NCBI GenBank assembly: GCA_015680685.1
Contig: MNCI01000003.1
Span: 762,769 to 826,768 of the forward strand
Length of the DNA: 64,000 nt
Direction: 5' to 3'
From: Gnetum montanum
Lineage: Eukaryota; Streptophyta; Gnetopsida; Gnetales; Gnetaceae
The translations under genes and the position numbers were made by a program. The notes below the pieces were generated by a model, which saw only the letters and a list, made by a program, of their open reading frames with translations, was not told where the DNA came from and did no database searches. Positions 12,101 to 23,420 of the stretch are shown here, in pieces; the stretch's first letter is position 1; the number at the start of each line of letters is the position of its first letter.

Positions 12101-12960
12101 ATGGAAAAAGAAAATAAATAGCAAAACTTTATTAATGAAAGTTATTTAAGTACAGTATTAACAACCTTAGGTTATCTTCCTATGATACTTAGGACTCTTA
12201 GAGGTAATCTAGAACTACCACCATAGTTAGGCCATAAGACTAAAGGGGTGATTAATCCTTTCCTACCTTGCTTCACCTAGCTATCATTACTCATCAATAT
12301 AGCTCCATAACTTCATGCCTAACATAACATCTAAGCCTCAACCTTAAATGTCATAGGTTAAATCCATCCTCGAGGGATACTGTGAATAGTTATAACTTTT
12401 ATTAACGAAGCATCCCTTTTTCTCAAGGTTGTTTACATTATTAATGATACATTTCTGGCCTTAACAAGGGACAAGCTGTTCTAATCTACCCTCCTTAAGA
12501 ATCTAGCTCATCATTAAGCTTATCTTTTATATCCAATTGTTCCAAAATTACATCCTCGTTATGCTCCTTATTTTCAACTCCATTATTATCCTCATTATCA
12601 TCTACATATAAGAAACTATATTTTAATCTCCTAATAATCTCTATTAGTGATAATATTAATTACTTATTCCTTTTCATGATAATCAAAAGGTTGAGGGTAT
12701 GTGTTGAGGATGAACTTACTATTTTTCCATGTTTGTTGATTGTAGTTTGATCATTAGATAAGTACTTCAGTGATGGTTTCATTATAAAGCTTTTTAATTA
12801 TTTGATTCTTTATTACAATTGGTTTAATCTTAAAGCTCATGTTAGATCTTAAGGGTAGAGCGTTCCAATCCAATACATAAGGTACATTGTTCTTATGAAA
12901 CTTCTTGAGTAAACTCACATGGAAGACTAGGTGAATCTTGAAATTCACTAGGAAATTTTG
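9195..12960 (-). repeat. Four tandem copies of the chromovirus 3' end (~1 kb each)
   Basis: The same segment recurs with anchors at 9271, 10520, 11492 and 12474 (spacings 1249, 972 and 982 bp). On the minus strand each unit contains the integrase C-terminal tail, chromodomain residues, an acidic tail, then a polypurine tract (TTAAGGGGGAT in the third unit, near 11505) followed by the LTR-start string TGTAACATC or its variants, and a stretch of LTR. Copies differ by many substitutions and small indels, so the duplication is old. The unit anchored at 9271 carries an extra ~250 bp. Confidence 0.8.
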
Positions 12961-14080
12961 CTAGTATGCTACTTTAACAATTCATTTAATGACCACAATA
13001 TTAAAAAGCTAACCTATAATATTTTCCTAGCTTTAGAAAACTTCTAGTAGGTTTAAATCTCAATTATACTTAGTCTTCTATATAAAACTTCTTCTTAAGA
13101 TGATGTTGATTGACATACCCCTTATACTTATCTTGAACCTCTTGCAAGTTCTATTTTATCCTTATGATAATTATTTTCATGATTTTTATTTCTTCTTTCA
13201 TTCATTCTACTCTCAGGGTTGGGTTAGCCCAGGTTGACGATGTTTGACAATTCTCTCTATACACTACTTCAAATGGGATTCTATGTATTGAATCTTGGTA
13301 ATAATTATTGTAGGTGAATTCAGCCAAGTGTAAGTAATTCTCCTAGGTCTTGGATCTACTCTTGACATAACTTCGTAAAATGGCTTCCAATATCTAGTTA
13401 ACTTATTCTATTTAACCATCAATTTTAGGGTGGTATGTTGTGCTGAAGTTCAATTGGGTTTCAAGTTTTTTAAAAATGGTTTATTAAAATTTTAAAATAA
13501 ACTTAGGACCTCTATATGATGTGATTGATTTAGGACATCCATGTAGTTAGAATACTTTGCGTATAAATTTTTGGACTACGTCTTCTATTATATTTATAGA
13601 TTTCAAGGATATAAGGTAAGTCATCTTTGATAAATGATTAACTACAATCAAGATTGAGGAAATCTTCTTCTTGGTCATTGGTAGTTGTATGATGAAATCC
13701 ATGATAATGTCTTCCTATTTTCATATTGGGACTTCCAAAGGTTACAATGATCCACTTGGTTTATTTTTCTTAGCCTTTATTCTTTGAAAAATTTCATAAT
13801 TCTAATGTAAGTGAATGCATCATTCTTCATCCCAGGCTAGAAATAAAACTTATTTATCATCATATAATTTTGATATATCTAGGATGTTCAGTGTATGGTA
13901 CTTCAAAAGCTTCAGATAATAGTTTTTATTTCTAAATATCTTCTCATATACAAAGTCTTTATCCCTTAATAGCTCTTTTAAGGAGAGGTGGTAATTAAGT
14001 TTATAAGTTATATTAGTTAAAATCTCCTTAAAATAAGGATTTTCCTTGATCTGCTCCTTGATCTCTTCTTTCATAGGGGT
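12475..14080 (-). pseudogene. Chromovirus integrase and chromodomain
   Basis: Minus-strand frames give the integrase core with MDFIIQLP (first Asp) near 13690. The second catalytic block reads SYRGPKF with the expected Asp replaced by Tyr near 13520. The following block has TYHPKIDG and LAEFTYNNYY at 13280-13450. The C-terminal module is IHLVFHVSLLKKF at about 12900-12945. A chromodomain-like segment (ITEVLIQWSNY, WKNSKFI) follows at about 12690-12765. Many stops and frame changes are present. This unit supplies the upstream copy of the tandemly repeated 3' end. Confidence 0.75.
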
Positions 14081-15280
14081 TGTTACAACACTAATCATTA
14101 GATTCTACATTTGGCTAAGGACATTAGCCACTATATTCTATTTTCCTAGAATATAATTACTCTCAAAACCATATTCAAAAAGTGATTTTATCCACTTACA
14201 TTATATTATATTCAAGATGTGTTATCTTTATAGATATTTTAGGCTCTTATGATCAATTTTTAATACAAGTATTTTTCCATAAAGATAATGTCTATAAATC
14301 TTTAAAGCATAAATAATTACTAGTAATTCTGGATCATGTGTTGAATTATTTACCTTAGCTCCTCATAATTTGTGAGACTCAAAACATACTACTTATATTC
14401 TTGTGAAAGAACTACATCGATTTTTACTCCATAGGCATTAGATACTTTAAATGTTAATTCTTTATTTGGGATTCTTAGGAAAGGTTCCATTGTTAATAGC
14501 ATATTTAGTCTTAGAAAAGATTTTCTAAATTTTTTTATCAAATTTAAACACATGTTTTCCTTACAAGAAGTCAATCAAAGGGGATACCATAGTAGCATAC
14601 TCTTTAATAAAATGTCAAGAAAGACCTTTAATCCCAGAAAACTATGAACTACTTTGGCATCCTTAAGTTTTAACCATTCTCAAATAACACTAAACTTATA
14701 TGGGTCTAATTGTAATTCTTGTTTATATATAATATGATCCAAATATGATACTTCTTCTCTAAAGAGTTCATATTTACCTAGTTTTACCTTTAACTAGTGT
14801 TTCTTAAAAATTTCCATAGTAATTTTCAAATGTCCAACATGTTCTTTCCTTGAATTAAAATAAAGAAGTATATCATCCATAAACACAATAATAAAGTTAT
14901 CAAGGTATTCTTAGAAAATATTATTCATCAATGTCATAAACATTGTAGGTACATTGGTCAATTCAAATGGCATAACCACAAATTCGTACAATCCACACCT
15001 AGTTCTAAATGTAGTTTTCTCAATATCTTTTTCTTAAATCCTTATCTAGTGATAACTTGATTTTAAAAAAAGCTTAAAAAAAATAACATCTCCAGTAAGT
15101 TGATCAAACAGGTCCTCAATCCTAGGTAAAGGATAGATATTCATAAATATTACTTTTTTTAATGTCCGAAAATTGCTACATAACCTTAAGGTACCATCCT
15201 TCTTTGTTTTGAATAGGACTAGTACTTCCTAAGATGAGACACTATGATGAATCTTTCCTTTGTCTAATAAATGATTTAGT
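14080..15280 (-). pseudogene. Chromovirus reverse transcriptase and RNase H
   Basis: On the minus strand, reverse transcriptase begins with the KGKIHHSVSS region near 15270 and contains TKKDGTLRLC, YPLPRIEDLFDQL, the [11 protein letters not shown] block and the catalytic FMDDILLYF near 14880. RNase H follows: the first catalytic block reads VSNAYGVKIDVVLSQ at about 14400-14450, with Asn in place of the first Asp, and later NIVANVLSQM near 14110, where the last Asp is also Asn. A connector to integrase covers 13850-14098. Stops and frameshifts are frequent, so no product can be made. Confidence 0.78.
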
Positions 15281-15559
15281 TGTACTTTTAACTTCCTTCC
15301 AAAGTAGAAAACCTATACAAGGCTTTTCAAACTAGTTGTGTACTTGGAAAAATGTCAAGGGCATGTTTGATAGTTTGTTTTGATGGTAACTCTATGGTTT
15401 TACCAAATACTAAATTCTTATGCTCATTAAGTTTCTTTGGGATCACAATGTTGGAAAGTTTTTGGGGTTGAGTCACTTTTACAACAAACATAGTAGTATC
15501 TTTCTTGACTAGTCTCTTGGCTCACTTAATTATTATAGTATGAATTTGCTTTGTTATTC

Positions 15560-16150
15560 CTACCATCCTTAGAACTTTGACTTCATCAGTGGTTGGCACT
15601 TTTAAGATACAAGTTCCAAAATGGGTAGTAACATTAAATTTTTATAGGAAGACATTCCTAAGATAGTATCAATATCTCCTACTTCAAATTTTTAAAATTC
15701 ATGAACAAAAGAAATATCTTAAAGGAGAAAGTTAATTTCATTATACCTATTATGCTTACTTATTGTTGTTCCATTTGCAAGTTTCACTTTAATAACTTTC
15801 TTGTAAGGTAGGGTTAAATTTAATGATTTAACTAAAGTTGGTAAAATAAAATTATTACTTGTTTTATTATTAATAAAAAATATAACTTTTTGATCCTTAA
15901 TTAACCTTTCAAAAATAAGTAAGAAAAATTGAAATTTCCTCAAATCTAATTTAGCCGATGCTAAAATTTTCTTGATCGTGGTAATGGTAGTAACTTGATG
16001 TTTTTCTTTGGTCATATTGATGTTGGATTTATAGTTTTTATTTTGTTTATTTCTTTGTATTCTTACTTGTAATTTTGGATAGTCCTACTTGAAGTGAACT
16101 TCATTACAAGCAAAGCATCTAGATTGAGTTCTATTATTGGGTATCTCTTC
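15560..16150 (-). pseudogene. Chromovirus protease and Gag zinc knuckle
   Basis: The open minus-strand stretch 15719-16015 holds a retropepsin-like segment in which the active-site block reads FINNKTSNNFI; the catalytic Asp-Ser-Gly equivalent is Asn-Asn-Lys, so it is inactive. Just upstream (about 16090-16130) is a degenerate CCHC zinc knuckle, CFACNEVHFK followed by DY, in which the last Cys has become Tyr. Both fit the Gag-Pro junction of a Ty3/gypsy element. Confidence 0.65.
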
Positions 16151-16229
16151 CACAGTTTTTGGATTGTTGTAGTATGTACTTGGTTTGATTCTTCATAATC
16201 CTTAGCAATTCTATATATTTCATCCACTA

Positions 16230-19150
16230 TTTGTGGATTATGGGCATGTGTCTAGGGGCACAATTGATCATGTAGTGTACCTATGTGTTGGTGACTACTT
16301 TGAACTCCTGCTATTTTCTTATTTCTATCCTAGCAATAAGAAGCTAATGGTGGAAAAAGCTCTACTTGTCACCAACATTTATTTTCTCGTAATAAAAATC
16401 ATAAGGTTAAGAGTTCATTTAAAACTTGAGTTTAGATGTTTGCTAGTTTCTAGAAATACCAAGGCCTGAATACTTCCAAATAAATTCAGCGGTTGTAAAA
16501 AACCATGTGTTTTGGGCTAAAATTTAGTTTAAATTTTACAATATTATGTTTTGGGAGTTTAACAACTGATTGTAATTTTATGAAAATGTTCAACCCCTTT
16601 TAACCCTATTTTGTGAGAAAACAAATTTTTAGCTTTATCAGGGAAACTTAGCTTACATAATCTTGGTTAAGTTCTACCTATACTAATTGTCCTTTCATCT
16701 AATGCTTAAGTGCAATTTGACAAATTTGTTACCAATCTTTCCTAGAGAGTGAATTCTATAAGAAATACTAGAAATAGAATGAGATTCAATGGGTTTTGAA
16801 AAGTATAATAGTAAAATTTCATACAATCTTAAACATTGACATGAGTAAAAAATTTTGAAAATAAAGCTATTCAAATCAATTAATAATACCAAAGAATGCT
16901 AACCCTTGGCAAAAATAAGTAATTAAACAATTCCAATAGATGAATTGTAAGGTACACTATGATCTTAATTAGTAGCTAAGCAATTATAACAAAGTAAGAA
17001 GATAAAAATAACTCACTAAATAGAAGTAAATCAGCTAAATCAAATTTGAACTTTCAGAATGTCATTGTACAAAGACCTTCTAACAGTTAATTCACCCTAT
17101 CTTTTTCCTCTTTCCAAGATGATTATTAAACAGATTTTCTCTAGGCTATATATAACAACCTCTGGTAGTTATAATCATTACAAGAGTTTAAAGCTATAGT
17201 TGCTTTACATTCTCCGTATATAAGTATAAACCATTAGACAACTGTTTAGCCTCTAGAAAAATTCTTTTCATCTTCTGAATCTAAAATCCTTCTACTGATA
17301 ACTACTATGTTAGTTTTGCATGATTGAGAAGAACTTTAATGGCTCGATTCATTATATCAGGTTCTGCGTTATTAAGCCCTTTGAAAATGTCCTCAACTTC
17401 TTTTACCTAAATCTAATTTTGTTATTGAATTGGTTATTTCTGTTAGCACAACTCTCACAATGGAACAAGCCTATTACAAATCAAGCTTTTTTTAGTAGTT
17501 TTGCTTGTAATTCATGTAACTACCATCATCATCATATCCAAAAACCTTTGTTTGTATGGTGGTAGTACTTCTCTTTTCTTCATTTTCAAAGAAAATCTTG
17601 TTTTCTCTAATTTCTCTAATTTCTTCTTTAGTTTCTCGTACTAATTCTCTATTGTAATTAACTCTAGTAATTACATCTTTGAAGTCTGATAGAGCCAAAG
17701 AAGAATAATCTAGAACTTTTTCCTTCTTGGTCTATTCCAATTCTAAAATTATGATAGCTAATATTTTTTTAATCCAAGATGCTTCTTGCTTCTTATTTTC
17801 TAGCAATTATTCCTTTATGATTATTATTTTTTATCTTTTCATTTTCTTCTCTTACTCTTTTCAATTTTTCCTACAGCTTGGATGTCTCCTATTCATTTTG
17901 TAACAAAAAATATTTAATTTTGGCTATCTAAATAAAGCTATTTCCCCATATCCTTGATCAAAGTACCTATGGTTTCTAACATGTCTTCATGTAACATCAG
18001 AAGCTTCTACTTTCTTGTTTATGGATCATCTTGTCTGTATTGAAAGATAGAATTGGCTTCTATTTTTGGCTTAGTGGAAGACTTCTAGCTTAATATAATT
18101 CTTCATTTTTTTCTTTGATCTTTAAAGATCGTGCTACTCCTTTCATCAAGTATCTCAAAGGGAAATTGAGGATAGATGATGAAAATTTGATTCTATAACA
18201 AGCACATGATTGGTTTTGCCATGTCAACTTCTTTGTAGAGTGAATTTATAAAATTAAAATTTATCTCTACAAGCATGAACAAAAATGATTTTACAAGATA
18301 ATGTTAACACCAAGACAAGGCTATTTGAAGCTACATTAATAAGAATAGATTGAGATGTTAAGGCTAAACCCTTGAGCTTTTAACATGATTTTGTTAAGGC
18401 TAAACCCTTGAGCTTGTAGAACTAGATTTTGGTTCTATAAGCCATGTAATTAAGCTTCCATGTCACGATACATGACATCACCTCAATCACTATTTTATCA
18501 AAGCAGAAGTAAGTGCATAATGTCTATTAAGAGGGTTTGCATACTTTTTTGTTTGTAGTGACTTTTCATGGGACCACTTTTTAAATCTATAAGTTTTTTG
18601 CTATATAATGAAGTCGACGTGGTAGAACTAGGAAAGGGCATTTCTTGTGGAGCCATTTTCTAGCTCTATAAAAAATACCTCATTTTGAGCTCTTCGTTTG
18701 AATTATGATGTAGGAGCTAACGTGGTAGAACCAAAAAGTGGTTTCCTAGTAGAAACGTTTTTCTGCTCTACAAATTTTCTATCTGAATAGAGCTAACTTG
18801 GTTCAACCATTTTTCACACTTTTCATAGAACTAGTTGTAGGCGCTACTAACTTACTTCATTTAATAGCTTAAATCAAGTAGAACCATCTTATAGAGCCTA
18901 TTTTTGGTTCTATGAGCCTCCTCTATGAGCTGATGTGGTAAGTGTACTTAATGAACATACCTTTTTAGATTTAGATTAAGTCATTTTTCTTGATAAAAGG
19001 GTTCCTTTTTGTGCTTAATTATTTATTTTAATGTCAATCTTGTATTAATGTAAAATATTCTTCTTGATGATCTCATCTTAACTAGCAAACAAAAAGAGTG
19101 TACGCTTGTGCCAGGTCAAACTCATGTAAGCTCTATCTTTAATAGCTAAT
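16230..19150. other. Unidentified AT-rich segment between gag and protease
   Basis: Roughly 3 kb that does not read as Gag in any frame, although it lies where Gag and the zinc knuckle should be contiguous; probably an insertion. It contains an exact 23-bp direct duplication (18357-18379 and 18393-18415) and several degenerate copies of a word like GCTAACGTGGTAGAAC spaced about 75-135 bp (18605, 18715, 18795, 18925). A charged minus-strand frame at 17492-17698 is not recognised. Confidence 0.4.
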
Positions 19151-20440
19151 TGAGTTGTTTTCATGTGATATTAGATTTAATTCAAAATCCTAGCTCATTA
19201 AAATAATTGAAACTTCTGAGTTTATGTGATCAATAAAGCAGAATATTTTGGGATTGTTCATTTAGCTTTAAAACATTTTATTCCAAAAAGAAATTTTGTC
19301 ACAAAGACTTTAATCTTCGTAGTATCTCCACTAAAAATTTCCATAGAATTTCCTCTACTTAGGGCTCGTTTTTCACATAAATATGACATGAAAAAGTTTA
19401 GCTCAATCTCATTGAATGAGTATATGGATCTTTGAAGTTGTGAAATGTCATGCAAAATTACTCATTCTTTACCAAGTAAAGATTTAAGACAAAAGCCCTA
19501 CTTCATTAATGGTTGAAATGTTATAACACTATAAAATTTGAGGCTAATTCACCTTTGTCTTGGTAGCTTACATACTTAGAGTGATCATATAATTTCTTAT
19601 AATAATCTCCAATGCATCATTAAACCAATCCCAATGAGTCAAACCACATTCTACATTTCGTAAGAAAGGAATCTAGTACAAATATCTATTCAAAATCATG
19701 ATAGAAGTTGAGCTATTTTGTGATCAATCTTTGAGATTTGAACCCATTCCACCATGTTGTAGAAAGTCCCTTAAATACAAAGAGATCAACTCTAAACATT
19801 CTTAACTCAAAAAATTCAGCATGTCAAAATAATTCTTCATAATATTGATTTAATTTTTCACCTTATTACTAGATCTTGGGGCTTCATTGTAATGATCAAG
19901 TTTTACCTTCTTATCATGAACCTAGGTTAAGAATTCTCTAGGTGAATTTTGTCAATTCTAATAACATTCTTATTCTAGTTCTAATCTCTATCCTTGTAGT
20001 GCAATTTTAGCATCTTGATGTTCAATAGATAGGGATTAGACTCGGTAATGATCCCTAGGTGAAAATTTATCTTGATAATGAAATTAATCTTGGTATTAAT
20101 CCCTAAGTGGGAATTAATATGATTATTATCCCTAGGTGTTGGTTTTAATTATGATCTCTAGGAGGATGTTGATTTTGGTTGGGATGTTGGATTAAATGGT
20201 CTATCAATTATTTGATGAAATTCACAAAAGAATCCATCTTTTCCTAAACTTCAAACCATTTTCCTTTCAAACTATAGGATAATTTCTTAATCTCTTTTGA
20301 CATATCTTGCATATTTTCCTAAAATCCTTGGTTTGATTAATGGAGGTCCTCTTGCATATATCTAATCTTATTAATATATTTCTCAAGAGCATCCATACAA
20401 TCATTGAGTTAGGACTCCTTCATTTTCTAATGCACTCTCT
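19150..20440 (-). pseudogene. Chromovirus Gag, decayed
   Basis: Starting near 20430 on the minus strand, the translation begins with a helical, charged leader (NDCMDALEKYINKIRYMQEDL) and continues to a Gag-core-like region where FKGLSTTWWNGFKS at about 19740-19790 matches the conserved L-x-G-x-A-x-x-WW motif of the retrotransposon Gag domain. Further low-similarity Gag reading extends to about 19200. Numerous stops interrupt the frame. It is separated from its zinc knuckle by the 16230-19150 segment. Confidence 0.55.
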
Positions 20441-22586
20441 AAATTTCAAATATTGATAGGCTAAAAAGACAAGAGAGAGTGATTGTTTGTTAGTGTCTAT
20501 GACCCCTTTTATGGGTTCCAGGAGTGGTTAATTATTTTTAGAAGAGGTTAGAATTACTTTGAAACAAATTTCTCTCTAGATCCTTTCATGAAGACTTAAA
20601 TAGCTTTAAAGAGTTCAATCGTATTAAAAAGACTTAGAGTTTTGGACCTCAAATCAAGCTTTTTCCTATGTTGAGATGGTAAAATAATGACTTTGAAAAC
20701 TAAATTTTGGACTTCCATAGGCTAAATTGGATCATTTTGTTACATCTAAAAGGTCCAAATCTTTTAAAACCAACTCTTTTTTCATTAAAAATGGATATTG
20801 GAATAAAAAATTATGGACATTTAAAGTTGTAAAAAATTTCATGCTTTTGAAACTTCCCAAAAGATCACCCATCCTAGTACTACTCTAGGACAAGCACACT
20901 TAATTACAAAATTTTTATCTAGATTGTTGTCAATCCATGAATTTGCCTTATTGGTCAAATTCTTCTATCTTTTTATTTTTTAATTTTCATATTGTAAATA
21001 TCAAATTAAAAATTTTTACATTTAAATTTTTATTAATTGATGGAAAATTTTCTATTAGCTAGAATTGCTAGAGGAGGTAGGGTTCTATGGTATTGATGCT
21101 TGTAGGAGAAGGTGGGATCCTACAGTGCTATCGATGGCTAGATGAGGTAGAATCCTATGGCACCAATGGTGCTCTTCGCCATCACAGATTGTCAAAAATC
21201 ATAGCAAATTTTCTTGCATAGGTATAGGTGATGGCATAGGGGTAGGGAAAATTAAACTTAGGTGCATTGCCAAATGGCAAGGTGAACAATAGTGGTGCAT
21301 GGAGAGTTGAGCGAGGCAGTAGTGGTGGCATGGTGGTTGATAGAGTGATGGCAGGATGAACAATGATCTTAGTGTGACATGGAAGGATGATGAATAGTAA
21401 AAATGGCAATGTGTGGCTCCAAGAATTTATGCTATTGCATGGTAGGCAAGATGCACAACCATTAATAGGATTATGCAATCCCATGAGAGGCTATGCAGCC
21501 CCTTGTAAGGCCTCATAAACTTGCATAAATTAATTAAAATTTATTTACTTGTTTTTTAAATATGTTTTTATAATTAATATATATATATAAAATAAATAAC
21601 CATGAGGTTGGTCCTATTGGTTAGCATAGTAAAGGTGAAGTGTTGCATTTGATAAATATAGGGTCATGAATTTGACTACTTGCCCTAACTGTGAAAGAAA
21701 AAATAATAAAAATTAAATTTAAAATTTTGCTTTTCTAAGGTTAAATATTTTTTAAAATTTTAATTAACAACACTGAGGAATGAGATATTTGGAAAATCAT
21801 GTATTAGATTTTGATGAAATTGGTACTATTGGAATCCTCTCAGAGAGTACTATATGTTGCAATCATGATATCTTTAGGTTATTGACCTTGTAAATTATGA
21901 AATCAAGAGAAGAAATCATTACTTAAAAATTAATTAATAAATTAGTTACTTGTTAATTAAAATTAAACTACAGTTTTCTTTAGATAACTTAACCTTCCAA
22001 CTACTACTAAAATTACTAATCTTTTCTATAAATTTATGGGAGAAGAGGTTTTTTAGTACATCATCTTTGAATCATCCTTTTCATCGTAGATTGTAGAGAT
22101 TATTTGGTATGGCAAAGTTGCAATATGAATTCTCCAAGCATTTCGGTCATGCTTCTCCTATAGAACGACTTTCATTTCTATTATTTTGCATTAGAATAAT
22201 GTAGTTAAAGCCACTAATTTGGTTTTTGGTCTACTAGAAGTTGAGGGTTTTGAATATCTTAAATCTTCTAGGTTGTTAGAATTGCAAGTTTTTCCCATCT
22301 TTAAAATTGTTTATTGCAAGGATTTAATAAATTAATGGTGCAACAATTACCATCTCCAGTAAAATCATCTTTTTTGAAAATGATTTTTGGAAGGATCATT
22401 ATCATACTTGCTATCATTCAAAAGGTCTTAGATTTTCATATTGGGATTGATCCTCTTGAACCTTACATGTAATCAACTAAATTCAAGGCATTTTGTAATG
22501 GGGAAATGTTTGATTATGTTATAGAAAGAATGCTTCCTCAAAAGGAAGTTTACAAAGTTGATTTTATTGACAAGATCAATTTTCAA
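20441..22586. other. Non-coding; short tandem repeat and tRNA-like segment
   Basis: No supported gene. At 21065-21175 three loose ~50-bp units share a GGTAGGRTYCTA-like word followed by a GAT/CAATGG word. At 21601-21700 there is a tRNA-like stretch (described separately). A 100-codon minus-strand frame at 21182-21484 looks like chance, being low complexity without a domain. Confidence 0.4.
21601..21700 (+). repeat. tRNA-like segment, possible SINE head
   Basis: TTGGTCCTATTGGTTAGCAT resembles a Pol III A box in a tRNA D-arm (TTGGTTAGCAT), and GGTCATGAATTTGACT about 35 bases later is a degenerate B box (GGTTCGANTCC). The spacing suits a tRNA-derived SINE. No second copy or 3' tail was identified, so this is tentative. 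Confidence 0.3.
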
Positions 22587-23420
22587 TTATGTAATAGACA
22601 ATGATTCACCCACATCCTCTGCAAGTGGGTCTTGGAAATGCATCATCTTTGTGATGTGTTTTGTCCAAGGCTTGGAAAGTTGGAAAGCATCATGTGCTAC
22701 CCACTTTTGATTCTTCCTAATTATTAAGAACTTTGTGAACCTTCTAACGTACACATAGAAAAATGTGAAATGCACGTGATATAAGGGAGTTGAGGTTATT
22801 ACAAAGTTTTGAAACTCCATTTTATAATCCAATGACTAAGAAGGTATCCCAATCAAATCTAGTAGCATTAGTTAATACGTTTTTATTATCCAAGATTGTT
22901 GGGTCCCTATAGTTTTCTTCTATAATAGTAGCATGGGAAAGGCTCTAGAGCAAAAAAGAGGGTAGGCCTTATTTACTTCCTTAATTTCAAATTTGCTGAA
23001 AGATAATATAGCACTAGAAGGAGAGTTAAGACAAGCCTCCATTTTCTTTCTATGGCCTATATCTTTTCCTACTCTAATGGAAACCTTGACAACACCAGAA
23101 AGTATGCCAAAGAGATCATTGAACATAGACTCATTAATGCTCAAAACCATAAGAAAACCATGAACATGAGTGCTGAATTTGGTGATCCCCTTATCATAAG
23201 ATTCAATCACATTTAACATCTCAACAAGTGACATCGATGGGCTAGGTAACATGAATAAGTCAAACAAACTTGCATTAGTGATCCTATGTTGGGCATCTAT
23301 GAGAGCTTTGCCTACCAATCATTCCTATGATAGGTCTACTTCACTCCACTTGAGTTGAATCTTTTCCTTAGCATGATCTTAAATGGTCATGGTGACTGTA
23401 GATTCAAACACAGAATCTAT
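22587..23420 (-). pseudogene. Unidentified minus-strand coding remnant
   Basis: Two open minus-strand stretches (22920-23318, 132 codons; 22587-22832, 81 codons) lie in the same frame. The frame also reads sensibly upstream to about 23420, interrupted by a few stops of the CAA/CAG-to-stop type, suggesting one former ORF of at least 270 codons. The product has regular hydrophobic spacing (SLFDLFMLPSPSMSLVEML; NVIESYDKGITKFSTHVHGF) and no motif I recognise. It could be an extra ORF of a retrotransposon or a captured gene fragment. No promoter or flanking pol domain is evident. Confidence 0.4.

Larger units (their letters stand above)
9195..20440 (-). mobile_element. Chromodomain Ty3/gypsy retrotransposon, minus strand, decayed
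   Basis: Reading the minus strand from about 20440 down to 9195 gives the canonical order gag, zinc knuckle, protease, reverse transcriptase, RNase H, integrase, chromodomain, polypurine tract, LTR start. The chromodomain after integrase places it among the chromoviruses. All domains carry stops and frameshifts. Two structural oddities stand out: about 3 kb of unrelated-looking sequence separates gag from the zinc knuckle (16230-19150), and the 3' terminal segment is repeated four times (9195-12960). No intact 5' LTR could be delimited. Confidence 0.75.

Noticed and set aside
21182-21484. 100-codon minus-strand frame
   Set aside because: Low-complexity, no domain, no homologous copy in the window, no promoter.
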